Shown here one piece after another: positions 23,150 through 31,607 of a stretch of 40,584 nucleotides of DNA (its first letter is position 1; every line of letters starts with the position of its first letter). The translations under genes and the position numbers were made by a program. The DNA comes from a virus, in the IMG/VR virus record IMGVR_UViG_3300047586_000007, positions 1 to 40,584 of that record. One strand, 5' to 3'. The notes under the pieces were generated by a model. That model was not told the origin of the DNA. It did no database searches and was given only the letters and a program-made list of their open reading frames with translations.

Positions 23150-23433
23150 GCGATTCTCCCAATTAGCTTCCCAATCTGCGCCCTGCTATATTCCTTGCCC
23201 CGGTTATTAGGATTCTTTTCCCTAAAGAAATGAACTCTTATTGCCTCTGGATACGAATCAAATAAACGCGTTATAATCTTTTTTAAAACTTTCATACCCC
23301 TGGCCTGTGGATTGATGTATATATCTCCAACAAATATAGTGTCCCCACTCGGCATCAACGTGTCTTTATCAACAAACAGATACTCGCAAACACCCAACAT
23401 TCTACCTTCTGCATCTTTAACCAACTCAATCAT
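23146..23433 (-). CDS. GNAT-like acetyltransferase fold protein (95 aa)
   Basis: The order of elements fits a short GNAT domain: GVCEYLFVDKDTLM, FVGDIYINPQARGMKVLKKIITRLF (beta-4 and the acetyl-CoA loop with Q-A-R-G-M instead of the classical RxxGxG/A), then IRVHFFREKNPNN. It is shorter than typical enzymes, as are many phage members. It overlaps the terminase stop and the next start by four bases. A substrate cannot be inferred. Confidence 0.65.
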   Translation of the reverse strand: MIELVKDAEGRMLGVCEYLFVDKDTLMPSGDTIFVGDIYINPQARGMKVLKKIITRLFDSYPEAIRVHFFREKNPNNRGKEYSRAQIGKLIGRIA

Positions 23434-24752
23434 CGTACTCCGGCGATAGCAAATAGATTATCACTCTCTCTTTGCGAAAACCTAGGCTTATATTGATAGT
23501 CCTGGTTCTCTTTAACCTCATTGATTAAGCTACACGCATAGAGGAAGGCGTCAGCCATGTTTGGAGACTTGACGCCCTTTTTCCGCATATCCTCTTTACT
23601 TACAAGGATTCTGCGTCCATCGTTGGTGTACCTATAGCGCAATGTCATGAGCTCTTGGATCAACTCTTCTTGCGGGATTGCTAGCCAGCCTTTGTTAATG
23701 TACTCCTTGGCCTTGAATGCGGCCACAGTTCGAGTATTTGCAAAGTCCGGGTTATCTCCCATGCTTAAAGCCTTATTTCTGAATCCCCGGAAATCCTCAC
23801 GCTTCTGTCCTTGCGTAATAAAATCAAGCGGGCCAGAGCCAATACCATCTTCGTCGATTATAGAATTATTAACTCGGTGAGTTATCGAAGTGGATCGGAT
23901 ACGACCGGTTGTAGCATCTAAATCTTTTTGCCCCCATTGTTCTACGTGAAACACCTTCCAAGCTAAAGCTCCAAGTTGGTGTATCCCTACGGCTGCGCTC
24001 ATATCATTACCATATCGAGCAACGTCATAGCCCATGAGTCTATGCCCATATCCTACCCTGGGGGCATATTCTATAATTTTTGCGGCCATAAGATCCGCAA
24101 AGTTAAACACAAAGTCATCGTCTTCCATCTGCTCGAAGCAGTTCATTACATATTGTGCGTAATGGTTAGGCTGTTCTACTTCCATGCGCCTAAGGTCAGC
24201 AATGAAGTCTGCGGGCAGATTGGGATTATCAAACGAAGTGGCCGTGATTAGATGATATTCTTCCGAGGGCGGGTTATTCTTCCATAACTTCCAAATCCAA
24301 TTGTGCCCATTTGCATTGCAGATTATACAAAGCTGGCGCGTTCCCTTTGGATGTCGCAGACGATCCCGGAGCATTGTGAATTGTTCATCGTCTTGAAACT
24401 CTTCGGCCTGCTCAATTCCAACAAACGATAGTGACATGTTCTTCAAAGTGTTTAACTCAGATCCATGCCTAAACAACAACACGGATCCATTCTTAAACTT
24501 ATATTCTTTATTGGAGTCGATATCAACGTTGAAATAGCGCTTAAAATCTTTAACAGTAGAATCTCTTAAATCGGTGAATTCATTGCGGACAATTAATCCC
24601 GTCGATCCCGGGTGCATCTCGGCGTGAGACCATGCCTTTAACAAAAGCATCTTTGTCTTACCGGATCCAACGCCTCCACAAAGGCACGGGAATTTCTTGT
24701 CGGAGAAAAGGAATTTATCTTGATAGGGAAGCAATTGAATCGTCTCAGCCAT
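23430..24752 (-). CDS. terL: Terminase large subunit
   Basis: The packaging motor ATPase and nuclease. Walker A is GGVGSGKT at residues 26-33; the Walker B-like LSFVGIEQAEEF follows; and a coupling motif lies in CIICNANG. The C-terminal nuclease has YDVARYGNDMSA, SIIDEDGIGSG and SPNMADAFLYA, which supply the acidic metal ligands. 440 residues is normal. It overlaps the small subunit gene by eight bases. Confidence 0.95.
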   Translation of the reverse strand: MAETIQLLPYQDKFLFSDKKFPCLCGGVGSGKTKMLLLKAWSHAEMHPGSTGLIVRNEFTDLRDSTVKDFKRYFNVDIDSNKEYKFKNGSVLLFRHGSELNTLKNMSLSFVGIEQAEEFQDDEQFTMLRDRLRHPKGTRQLCIICNANGHNWIWKLWKNNPPSEEYHLITATSFDNPNLPADFIADLRRMEVEQPNHYAQYVMNCFEQMEDDDFVFNFADLMAAKIIEYAPRVGYGHRLMGYDVARYGNDMSAAVGIHQLGALAWKVFHVEQWGQKDLDATTGRIRSTSITHRVNNSIIDEDGIGSGPLDFITQGQKREDFRGFRNKALSMGDNPDFANTRTVAAFKAKEYINKGWLAIPQEELIQELMTLRYRYTNDGRRILVSKEDMRKKGVKSPNMADAFLYACSLINEVKENQDYQYKPRFSQRESDNLFAIAGVR

Positions 24753-25188
24753 TGCTCACCGCCTCGGCGACTGCTGGCCTGATAATAGATATTCCGGCGA
24801 TGTTCTCAGTCTTTATTTCATGAGATGAAGAAGCGCCATCACGGATAATAATTATCTTTGTATCACCTCCGCGCATGGATTCATTCCTTGAATCTCCGTC
24901 TTGCTCATCTTTAAGATTGGAAATGATATCTAGAGTTGACTTAGTGCCAATATTCTCCGGATGTTTTTTAAGCAATCGCTCCAAGTGGTTTACTCTCTTG
25001 GCTTTAGCATACTTTCGATTAATTTCTAACAAGGCGGAGTTTTTATAAATGATTTGACCTACACGTGTTGCGGATATCTTAAATCGTTGCCCTATTTCTT
25101 CAAATGTCCACGCATCTGTGGCGTATAGCGAACAGATTTTTGAGTCCCGAATCTTGTGTCTTGTTACTATCGCAGACGGCAACTTCAT
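24745..25188 (-). CDS. terS: Terminase small subunit
   Basis: 147 residues directly upstream of the large subunit and overlapping it. The N-terminus carries a helix-turn-helix-like segment (TDAWTFEEIGQRFKISATRVGQIIYK) suited to recognising the packaging site, followed by a helical oligomerisation part. The ATG has only a weak ribosome site. Between it and the next upstream gene lie 74 bases with a TTGACA (minus strand, 25242-25247) but a poor -10, so a separate late promoter is possible but weak. Confidence 0.8.
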   Translation of the reverse strand: MKLPSAIVTRHKIRDSKICSLYATDAWTFEEIGQRFKISATRVGQIIYKNSALLEINRKYAKAKRVNHLERLLKKHPENIGTKSTLDIISNLKDEQDGDSRNESMRGGDTKIIIIRDGASSSHEIKTENIAGISIIRPAVAEAVSNG

Positions 25189-25262
25189 GTCTTAGAAATA
25201 ACAAATATTTGGGAACAAATAAAGGAAATAAGATGATATATTGTCAAAACTTTGGGAAGGGA

Positions 25263-25454
25263 TTAAACGTTTACTCTTCTACTTGGAACCGTTCTTTCTG
25301 TTTTTCTACGCTTTCGGCACACCAATATGTGGTTCTTCCATTGACAAACCGGATCCCCGCAGGTGGCATAAATAGCCGCTCTAACCTTACATATTGGGCA
25401 AGGCGGGCCGATGGTTGTTACGGTTACTTCGGTTCTTGTATGTTTAATTTCCAC
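25263..25454 (-). CDS. Small zinc-ribbon-like protein
   Basis: 63 residues from a GTG at 25454, chosen because GGAGG lies just upstream; an ATG four codons earlier contains that site. CPIC near residue 20, then CGDPVCQWKNHILVC, give a plausible zinc site. It overlaps the end of the glycosyltransferase gene by 31 bases. It may bind nucleic acid or simply be a structural zinc knuckle. Function unknown. Confidence 0.55.
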   Translation of the reverse strand: MEIKHTRTEVTVTTIGPPCPICKVRAAIYATCGDPVCQWKNHILVCRKRRKTERTVPSRRVNV

Positions 25455-26005
25455 CAGATCCTCCATGATTCAACTAAAGCCCTATAAATGATACCTATCC
25501 CCTTCTTTTTAGTGATATTGCATTCTACGGGCACTTCTGCAATCCTAAGACCCATCCTTCGAGCCTTTGCCAGGATCTCCAGGTCAGATGCAAAACCGTC
25601 GCATTCCCATGTGGGTATGCAATTCGATCTAAATAGCTTTATTCCTGTCTGCGTATCAACCCCGATATTGAACATAGCCCTTATATAGATTCGGCTTAGG
25701 AATGTCAGAGCTCGTCTTGATAATATCTTCTGTTCCGATTTACGGCCAACGACGATGTCATAATCTGAAATGAATGGCAATAGGCGATATAGCATCCTAG
25801 GATGAATATCTCCATCTCCATCGAGGAAAGCTATGATGCTCCCCTTGGCTTCTAGCAGTCCTTGTCTAAGCGCCCAACCTTTGCCGCGACCATCAAAGTC
25901 ATGTGCAATTATTACTTGCGATCCAGGGAATAATGCCGTGCATATTCTCTTTGTTTCACAAACTCTTATCTCTCTATGAGATGGGAGAATGATTGTTAAT
26001 GTCAT
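25424..26005 (-). CDS. Glycosyltransferase family 2, polyprenyl-phosphate sugar synthase-like
   Basis: 193 residues from the ATG at 26005 (ATGA overlap with the upstream gene). It follows the DPM1/ALG5 plan: TIILPSHREI opening, GRGKGWALRQGLLEAKGSIIAFLDGDGDIHP with the DxD metal site, DIVVGRKSE, DTQTGIKLFRS, then DLEILAKARRMGLRIAEVPVE. Enzymes of this branch move a sugar from its nucleotide to polyprenyl phosphate on the inner face of the membrane. It has no membrane helix of its own. The overlapping upstream gene encodes a TMTC/PMT-like protein, the class of enzyme that uses such a lipid-linked sugar. Confidence 0.85.
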   Translation of the reverse strand: MTLTIILPSHREIRVCETKRICTALFPGSQVIIAHDFDGRGKGWALRQGLLEAKGSIIAFLDGDGDIHPRMLYRLLPFISDYDIVVGRKSEQKILSRRALTFLSRIYIRAMFNIGVDTQTGIKLFRSNCIPTWECDGFASDLEILAKARRMGLRIAEVPVECNITKKKGIGIIYRALVESWRIWWKLNIQEPK

Positions 26006-27312
26006 AGGACAATTCCCATATTCCCCTCTTTCCATTCTTTCAATAGCTTCTTCGCCTGATCTTCTTGCCCTTTGACGATACTCTTCTCAGCTCGCTCAAG
26101 TAGCTTTAATGCGTTGGGCTTATGACCACCCATATGTAGAGCAGTCGCAAGATTAAGATTCAACTTAAACTCCTCAGGGGATATCTGTAATGCCGTTGAC
26201 CATAGAATTACCGCTTCCTGGTATGATTTAAGTTCCCATCGTTTCATGGCTTTAACATGCCATCCAAACCAGGCGTCGGGGCTATTTAGATTTGAATATT
26301 CAGTAAGAAAGTAATCATCCTGAAATGCGTCCATATAGAACCACATCTTTGTGGCATAACAAGCAATAACCCCGGCTACAATCACAGGATGAGCCACTAT
26401 AAGAGAGCTTAGGAAGAACATAAGACCCACATTGGGTTGGTACATATACCGCTCTGCAATCTCTTGATGAATCCTGAATATGTTCCCAAACTGGGCCATA
26501 CAGAAGAACCACCAGACTAATGCGAAGTTTGACATATCCCACTTATGCAGAGTCAAGTAAAGTGCTGATCCTATGAATACACAGACACCTAGCCAGAACC
26601 AACGACAATTCATTGTGTATGCTTTTTTCTTTCCTGATCCTGCGGCGCTCTGTAGAAAGGAATGATAGAAGGTTGTCTTGACTGGTATAATTCCATTAAC
26701 AAAGTAGAATCCCATTGTCTTAGTGAACAAGACAAGTTTTCTTGGATGCCAGGCCTTGTCTTCTTCAAACGCTTCCATTGCTATCTTATGACCAACGTTT
26801 CGTTTGAACCTAGTCCAATGAATTGCCCATATAATCGGCATCAGTAAAGCAACCCACCACGCTTTTGTTAGTAATAGCAATAACGGCGTAATAAATCCAG
26901 CGTTGAAGTATGCGCCGAATAGTATGAATATTGGCCCAAGTATTGGGATTGACATCGCCATAAGAAGAGACAGCGCTGATAATGCGTATGCTCTTCCTGC
27001 GATCCAGACAGATACCTGATTATTGGAAGGATTAAAAGCAAATAGTAGTGCGGCTACATATGAAATATCAGACGCTCCGAATCCGACATAAAGAAATACG
27101 CATACCAGTGAATGTATAAACATTGTGAGTGCATGATCTACTTGGTGAGAATGTCTGCCGCGTCCCTCGATATAGCCTAACATTCTTATCCATGCGACCG
27201 GATGCTTAGGTCTCTGGCTTGCAGGAATGTCGTCGGATGAATAGCGATAACATATCGTCTTTGAATAAAAGATAAGATTTGCCAATAAAATTATCGCTAT
27301 ACGTTCAAGCAT
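26002..27312 (-). CDS. Multi-pass membrane protein with C-terminal TPR, TMTC/PMT-like (GT-C)
   Basis: 436 residues from the ATG at 27312 with AAAGGG upstream, overlapping the previous stop by eight bases. About eight to ten hydrophobic segments occupy the first 320 residues. HQVDHALTMFIHSLVCVFL, then AALLFAFNPSNNQVSVWIAGRAYALSAL, resemble the HP..xExVxWIxGRxxLL pattern of TMTC-type O-mannosyltransferases, and ERYMYQPNVGLMFFLSSL matches their ERYLYLPS-type loop. The final 90 residues form TPR-like helices (SYQEAVILWSTALQISPEEFK; LNLATALHMGGHKPNALKLLERA). A role in moving a lipid-linked sugar to an exported target is inferred. The catalytic acidic pair typical of PMT is not clear. Confidence 0.65.
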   Translation of the reverse strand: MLERIAIILLANLIFYSKTICYRYSSDDIPASQRPKHPVAWIRMLGYIEGRGRHSHQVDHALTMFIHSLVCVFLYVGFGASDISYVAALLFAFNPSNNQVSVWIAGRAYALSALSLLMAMSIPILGPIFILFGAYFNAGFITPLLLLLTKAWWVALLMPIIWAIHWTRFKRNVGHKIAMEAFEEDKAWHPRKLVLFTKTMGFYFVNGIIPVKTTFYHSFLQSAAGSGKKKAYTMNCRWFWLGVCVFIGSALYLTLHKWDMSNFALVWWFFCMAQFGNIFRIHQEIAERYMYQPNVGLMFFLSSLIVAHPVIVAGVIACYATKMWFYMDAFQDDYFLTEYSNLNSPDAWFGWHVKAMKRWELKSYQEAVILWSTALQISPEEFKLNLNLATALHMGGHKPNALKLLERAEKSIVKGQEDQAKKLLKEWKEGNMGIVL

Positions 27313-28294
27313 GTAATAACCCTTTCTTAATACCACGAAAGGTATACTGAATATCAGCTAAACTCCTTATATCCTTTATTTTATTTTTCCAGAACTCTGG
27401 GAACTTGGCCACGTCATACAGCCTTCTAGAATTCCCTCTATCGACGAAACGCTCCCCTTCAACACAGAACTTTGATATCTGTGCCGTTTTGGCGTAACCT
27501 TTCCTAAGTAAATAATGAATTCCTTCAAAAGTGCGACTTTCTTCTTCTGCGGTCTCCCACGGGTATCCGTACATAAAAGCGATATGACTTTCAATTCCGG
27601 CATGATTTGCTCTGGACACGTCATCAATGATTCTTTCAACTCGTACCCCCTTATTTAAACGATCAAGCGTTGGTTGATTAAACGACTCGATTCCAAACAG
27701 AATCATCCTAAATCCTGCCTTGCGCATGGCCTTAAAGTCAACGTCTGCGCCAATACGCATATTACAGCCAAGTCTTGGTGGTGGAAGCCTGCAATTAAGA
27801 AATGATCTAAGCCAGTCTCCAATAGGAAATGTGCCTGAATCGTCAAATACTTCTTTAAAGCCTTGATCGTAACAATCCCACAATTCCTTTTGTACATCAA
27901 GTACGGGCCTTATATGTCTTTCTTCCTGCATTGAAGTTTCAACACAGAACGTACACTTACGCCACCAGCAAAGGTTTGATGCTTGAATATACGTACCAGG
28001 CCTATACTTAAAGTTTCCGTTTCCCTGCCAGATATCTTCTTTCCCACGCGTAAGTATCCTATCAGCTCCAGGTAACTGCGAGAATGACACATCAATCTGA
28101 GACTCTTTATGGATCATATGGTCACACCACATGTCCATACCTTTCATCTGCGAGACATCTGTTATCCAGTGAACCTCGTTACCTTGTTGCTTTAGATAAG
28201 TTGCGTACATTGCCATCTTGATTGGGAATATGAAGACTTCCTGTTCAAGTTGGCGCTGTTGCATCCTCTTATTAATTACGAATATGTATTTCAT
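27305..28294 (-). CDS. Radical SAM enzyme, variant cluster motif
   Basis: 329 residues. The cluster motif is CWWRKCTFC (Cys 109, 114 and 117), a C-x4-C-x2-C spacing like the CPWNKCTFC found in many B12-type radical SAM proteins, rather than plain CxxxCxxC. Later elements fit the barrel: FKEVFDDSGTFP, LGCNMRIGADVD, FGIESFNQPTLDRLNKG and AFMYGYPWETAEEE. The N-terminal 100 residues are a partial cobalamin-type fold (FPIKMAMYATYLKQQGNEVHWI). Its substrate is unknown; neighbours suggest sugar or lipid chemistry. It overlaps both neighbouring genes. Confidence 0.8.
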   Translation of the reverse strand: MKYIFVINKRMQQRQLEQEVFIFPIKMAMYATYLKQQGNEVHWITDVSQMKGMDMWCDHMIHKESQIDVSFSQLPGADRILTRGKEDIWQGNGNFKYRPGTYIQASNLCWWRKCTFCVETSMQEERHIRPVLDVQKELWDCYDQGFKEVFDDSGTFPIGDWLRSFLNCRLPPPRLGCNMRIGADVDFKAMRKAGFRMILFGIESFNQPTLDRLNKGVRVERIIDDVSRANHAGIESHIAFMYGYPWETAEEESRTFEGIHYLLRKGYAKTAQISKFCVEGERFVDRGNSRRLYDVAKFPEFWKNKIKDIRSLADIQYTFRGIKKGLLHA

Positions 28295-29052
28295 TTATAA
28301 GATTCTAATGTAATTGCAAGTCCTTTATCAAATCCTATAGGTTTCACGTGTAACGGATTCATTGCAACGCAACGTTGCTTATCCCCCTTACGTCTTTGCC
28401 CATAAATAGGACTCATCTTGTAATCGAAATGCGGAGCCATAGCATCGAATAACTCTTGCACTGATACACCCTTGCAGTATCCTACATCCCAAACCCCGGT
28501 TGTGGAGTCAAGGGCGTAGTGCATGATCTCACTAATAACGTCATCAATATAAATATAATCACGCACCTGAGAACCATCCCCATGGAATGTAATGGTCTTT
28601 CCTTTTGACATAGCAGTAGCGAAGATAGGAATAACAAGATCGTTGCATAAATTACCAGGACCAAACGGATTGAACACTCGTAACGATACGCATTTGTCAT
28701 GTAATTTTCCCATCTGTTCGGTTAGGAACTTGGTCATGCCATAGGCAGACTCAGGATTCTCAGCGGCACAGCTACTTATATTAATAATGCGAGCCTTTGG
28801 ATTCTCTTTAAGGACTCGATACGTGCCATAGACGTTGTTATGGAAATACTCAGATGATATCTTCTCACTCTCCGTAACACTCCTAAGTGCGGCTAAGTGA
28901 AATACAACGTCATAAGACCCAAACAGTGGATCCCTGCATATGTCTTTCCCACGCTTAATATCAATGTTATCGAATGTCCAGCCCATGTTCAGAAGTCGAG
29001 AGCAAAGCGCTTTACCAATGAATCCTGAGCCACCTGTTATTAGCGCTTTCAT
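28291..29052 (-). CDS. NAD-dependent sugar epimerase/dehydratase
   Basis: 253 residues of the short-chain dehydrogenase type. GGSGFIGKAL near the N-terminus binds NAD; the active site is SSCAAENPESAYGMTKF with the YxxxK pair and an upstream Ser; RVFNPFGPG and DYIYIDDV are further hallmarks of GalE-like enzymes acting on nucleotide sugars. It is shorter than typical GalE (about 330) because the C-terminal substrate part is reduced. ATGA overlaps link it to both neighbours, placing it in the same pathway as the glycosyltransferases. Confidence 0.88.
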   Translation of the reverse strand: MKALITGGSGFIGKALCSRLLNMGWTFDNIDIKRGKDICRDPLFGSYDVVFHLAALRSVTESEKISSEYFHNNVYGTYRVLKENPKARIINISSCAAENPESAYGMTKFLTEQMGKLHDKCVSLRVFNPFGPGNLCNDLVIPIFATAMSKGKTITFHGDGSQVRDYIYIDDVISEIMHYALDSTTGVWDVGYCKGVSVQELFDAMAPHFDYKMSPIYGQRRKGDKQRCVAMNPLHVKPIGFDKGLAITLESYK

Positions 29053-29978
29053 CTAGCATCCTCTCTTCTTATTATTTCTATCATATGTTTCGCCATGTTC
29101 TTTCTGTAAAAGTTCGACAGTTTCTTTAGACACGACGAGGGTATTAAAATGGCTATCAGGGAATAGAACCAAAACGACACGCTTGTCAGAACCCAACGGT
29201 TTATTCTTATACTTGAGCATATTTCCCTCCACAGGTTTTTGGGTGCATTACATTTTATTTGAATTAATCCTTCCGGAAAGCTTAAAGGACGCCCTAAGAC
29301 TTTGAACCAATTTTCGTACATCGAGCCTTGATAGTATTCTTCTTTGTTTGCCGTATTGATTCCACTGCCAACCCTAACAGCTATGCTGTCATACTTAATA
29401 AAAGCATAGTCCCATTTATCAATAGCTTGCTTTACCACATAAGGCATTTCTATAAATATATCATTAGTAAACTTATATTTATCTTTTCGAAAGGCCATTC
29501 CGGATGGGTTACAGGAAGATTGAACGATATCTTCGTCTCGGCTAACCATTATTGGAATATGTGACGCATTATCTAAGAACTGATAGAAATAATGTCCTAT
29601 TACACCAACCCTTGGGTCTTCTTTAAACTTTGTGATAATGTCGCTAACTACATAATCGTTAGTAAATATATCATCAGCGCATAGATATACAACTATCTTG
29701 CCCTTGGCCAGTTTCATACATCTTTCAAGGTTTCCACCAATACCAAGATTCTTATCATTCTTTACTATCCTAACTCTACTACGAAGAATATTGTCTGCCG
29801 CTTCAGCCATTCTAATTGTGTTGTCTGTTGAATTATTGTCAACCACCAATATTTCTATTCCATCATAAGGAACAATAGAATAAGTATTAAAAAATATATT
29901 CTGTTTCATTGCGCTTTTAATGGATTCATATATTGTCTTCTCACTGTTATACGCAGGAATAGCGATTGTGACTACCAT
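29049..29978 (-). CDS. Glycosyltransferase family 2 with C-terminal membrane segment (copy 1)
   Basis: 309 residues from the ATG at 29978 (AAAAGG upstream); an ATG at 29996 lacks a ribosome site. GT-A elements: TIAIPAYNSEKTIYESI, ILVVDNNSTDNT, NLGIGGNLERCMKLAKGKIVVYLCADDIF with the DxD-type CADD. The C-terminal 70 residues (NRWVLTSVSFWFYSLIAILIP and a basic RRED end) form a membrane hairpin. The protein is a clear paralogue of the one at 31576: both share the same CADD, PSGMAFRK/PSGLAFRK and LIQIK blocks and the same C-terminal membrane segment. Confidence 0.88.
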   Translation of the reverse strand: MVVTIAIPAYNSEKTIYESIKSAMKQNIFFNTYSIVPYDGIEILVVDNNSTDNTIRMAEAADNILRSRVRIVKNDKNLGIGGNLERCMKLAKGKIVVYLCADDIFTNDYVVSDIITKFKEDPRVGVIGHYFYQFLDNASHIPIMVSRDEDIVQSSCNPSGMAFRKDKYKFTNDIFIEMPYVVKQAIDKWDYAFIKYDSIAVRVGSGINTANKEEYYQGSMYENWFKVLGRPLSFPEGLIQIKCNAPKNLWREICSSIRINRWVLTSVSFWFYSLIAILIPSSCLKKLSNFYRKNMAKHMIEIIRREDAR

Positions 29979-31276
29979 TTGAATAACCTTTTCCATGTGA
30001 AATATATTTGGTTTTGGATTATAGTCTGAGGAAGAAAGTCCTGCTTAATCCTTATGTACAAGGCCAGCTTTATAAGCCAATCAGGCATCTTTTCCCATCT
30101 TGGCCCCAATGGGATAGCCAGCATCTTCCTCACCCAAGGATTGATTTTAGCGACTCTTTGGTGTTCTCCTGACGCGTAGACCGACCCAAGACCTCTTTCG
30201 ATCCTATAATTATCGCTTTCTTTAAGATATCCTTCGGAAATGGCGGTCTTGATGATCGCCGATTTTGGGAAGTAGAGTAGTTTGAAGCAGTGGATAAGGT
30301 CTGGACTTGCCGATTTGTAGAGTTCGTAGCTTTGTGCGTTTGTGGCATCGCTCTCTCCTGGTATCTCGAATATGTGATCTACAATGAAGGTTATTCCTGC
30401 TCGTTTAATAAGACTAGCCGCCTTTAGAAACTCAGCGTTAGTCTCGTATCTATTCAAAGCTGTTCGCCTTAGTTCCTCCGATCCTGTTTGGATACCCATG
30501 TCTATGGTGTAGCACTTACACTCTTTGAGCCAACCTACTATCTCATTATCGACGCATTTGGGATGCGTAAGGCATCTGAAGGGTAAGTCGATCTCCTCTT
30601 GGTATCTAACTAGGAAGTTTACAAGCCATTCCTTATCTCGGGTGAAGGTGTCGTCCCATATACTAAAGCGCTTAGCACCCATGGCCTTTAGTTCTTTAAG
30701 TTCACGGATACACCCGTCAATGGTACGCCTAGGCGCCTTGATCTTTAGCTCCCTGGGCAGGCAATAGGAGCAAGAGAAAGGGCATCCAAAATCAGTCATT
30801 ATAAATGGGTGTACTCTATGGCAGGGCGGCAACTCCCTATAAAAATCTTCTCTTGCGGGGAATATACGATCAGGATCAAATTTAAAACCAAAATAAGCAC
30901 AGCCATCACCTTCAACAACATCGTTAATGAACGTATTTTCTCGTACAACATTCGGAACACTCGTAGCATGAACACCTCCGAATATTATTTTACATCCAAC
31001 CTCGTCTTTAATTCGTTTAGCTATGCGTAGCGCCCATTGATAATGAGCAGTAAGGCATGAAAATAGGCAGGCGTCTGGATTGAATTTCTTTATTTGTTTT
31101 ATATTGTAATCTTCAACTGAGAATGCCCTAGCTAAGAATGAGTCTTTAGTTCCACCTTGTGAGTGGTGCATCGGATCAAATATAAGCTTAACCTCATGAC
31201 CGTGATGCCTAAGGTGTGAGATCATGTATGCGGGGCCAAGTGCAAAAGTATCAGCTACTACTATGCAGTACTTCAT
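29972..31276 (-). CDS. B12-binding-type radical SAM enzyme
   Basis: 434 residues. The N-terminal 130 form a Rossmann-like domain of the cobalamin-binding type (PAYMISHLRHHGHEVKLI, KIIFGGVHATSVPNVV). The cluster motif is CPFSCSYC (Cys 165, 169 and 172). FSIWDDTFTRDKEW, IDMGIQTGSEELRRTALNR and IVDHIFEIPGES follow, as in class B methylases and ring-forming enzymes. These proteins often modify sugars, lipids or antibiotics. The C-terminal 80 residues are basic and may sit at the membrane. A DxHxxG B12 motif is not clear, so cobalamin use is uncertain. Confidence 0.85.
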   Translation of the reverse strand: MKYCIVVADTFALGPAYMISHLRHHGHEVKLIFDPMHHSQGGTKDSFLARAFSVEDYNIKQIKKFNPDACLFSCLTAHYQWALRIAKRIKDEVGCKIIFGGVHATSVPNVVRENTFINDVVEGDGCAYFGFKFDPDRIFPAREDFYRELPPCHRVHPFIMTDFGCPFSCSYCLPRELKIKAPRRTIDGCIRELKELKAMGAKRFSIWDDTFTRDKEWLVNFLVRYQEEIDLPFRCLTHPKCVDNEIVGWLKECKCYTIDMGIQTGSEELRRTALNRYETNAEFLKAASLIKRAGITFIVDHIFEIPGESDATNAQSYELYKSASPDLIHCFKLLYFPKSAIIKTAISEGYLKESDNYRIERGLGSVYASGEHQRVAKINPWVRKMLAIPLGPRWEKMPDWLIKLALYIRIKQDFLPQTIIQNQIYFTWKRLFKW

Positions 31277-31397
31277 TTACTATGTCGCTCCAAGGCTCAA
31301 TCTGTTTATCCGTTAACATCGCGTTCGCTTCTATTGCCATTGACTTATATAGTATCAGCTTCCATTCTCGTCGTGAACTTATAGATCCGGACCTCAC
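31251..31397 (-). CDS. Small hypothetical protein (48 aa), GTG start
   Basis: Open from a GTG at 31397 to TGA at 31251, overlapping the start of the radical SAM gene by 26 bases. The chain (REWKLILYKSMAIEANAML, then TDKQIEPWSDIVNEV) looks like an ordered helical peptide. An ATG 19 codons in is an alternative start. It lies in a run of three overlapping small frames with ribosome sites. Low certainty; no family. Confidence 0.3.
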   Translation of the reverse strand: MRSGSISSRREWKLILYKSMAIEANAMLTDKQIEPWSDIVNEVLHSSS

Positions 31398-31446
31398 GCT
31401 TCTCTTCGATGTATTGAATTTCAGGTTGTGCGATTATTGCAAACAT
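31345..31446 (-). CDS. Small hypothetical protein (33 aa)
   Basis: ATG at 31446 with AAAAGG upstream, overlapping the end of the preceding small gene. The chain reads MFAIIAQPEIQYIEEKREV then IYKFTTRMEADTI. No motif. It may be real or a by-product of the tight packing. Confidence 0.3.
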   Translation of the reverse strand: MFAIIAQPEIQYIEEKREVRIYKFTTRMEADTI

Positions 31447-31607
31447 TTGAATCCTTTTAGTTGATATTTAGATCTACAATCGTTTTCTATAACTGCTCGC
31501 ATGGTTATAACTCCATCCGTAGATTTGTAGGAAGCTCTGAAAGTAACGCCACGCTTTCGATTCTTCATTCTTGACTCATATCTTTTCTGTGCTTCCGACA
31601 AAGACAT
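31434..31607 (-). CDS. Small basic hypothetical protein (57 aa)
   Basis: Start at 31607 has AAGGAGAGAAG directly upstream, a strong ribosome site, and the first 32 bases overlap the end of the upstream glycosyltransferase gene. The N-terminus is basic (SEAQKRYESRMKNRKRG) and two Cys lie near the C-terminus. This gene fills most of the apparent gap between the glycosyltransferase and radical SAM genes. Family unknown; a nucleic-acid-binding role would fit the charge but is not shown. Confidence 0.55.
   Translation of the reverse strand: MSLSEAQKRYESRMKNRKRGVTFRASYKSTDGVITMRAVIENDCRSKYQLKGFKCLQ

Noticed and set aside
25189-25262. Late promoter before the terminase small subunit
   Set aside because: A TTGACA is present on the minus strand, but no acceptable -10 lies at the right distance.
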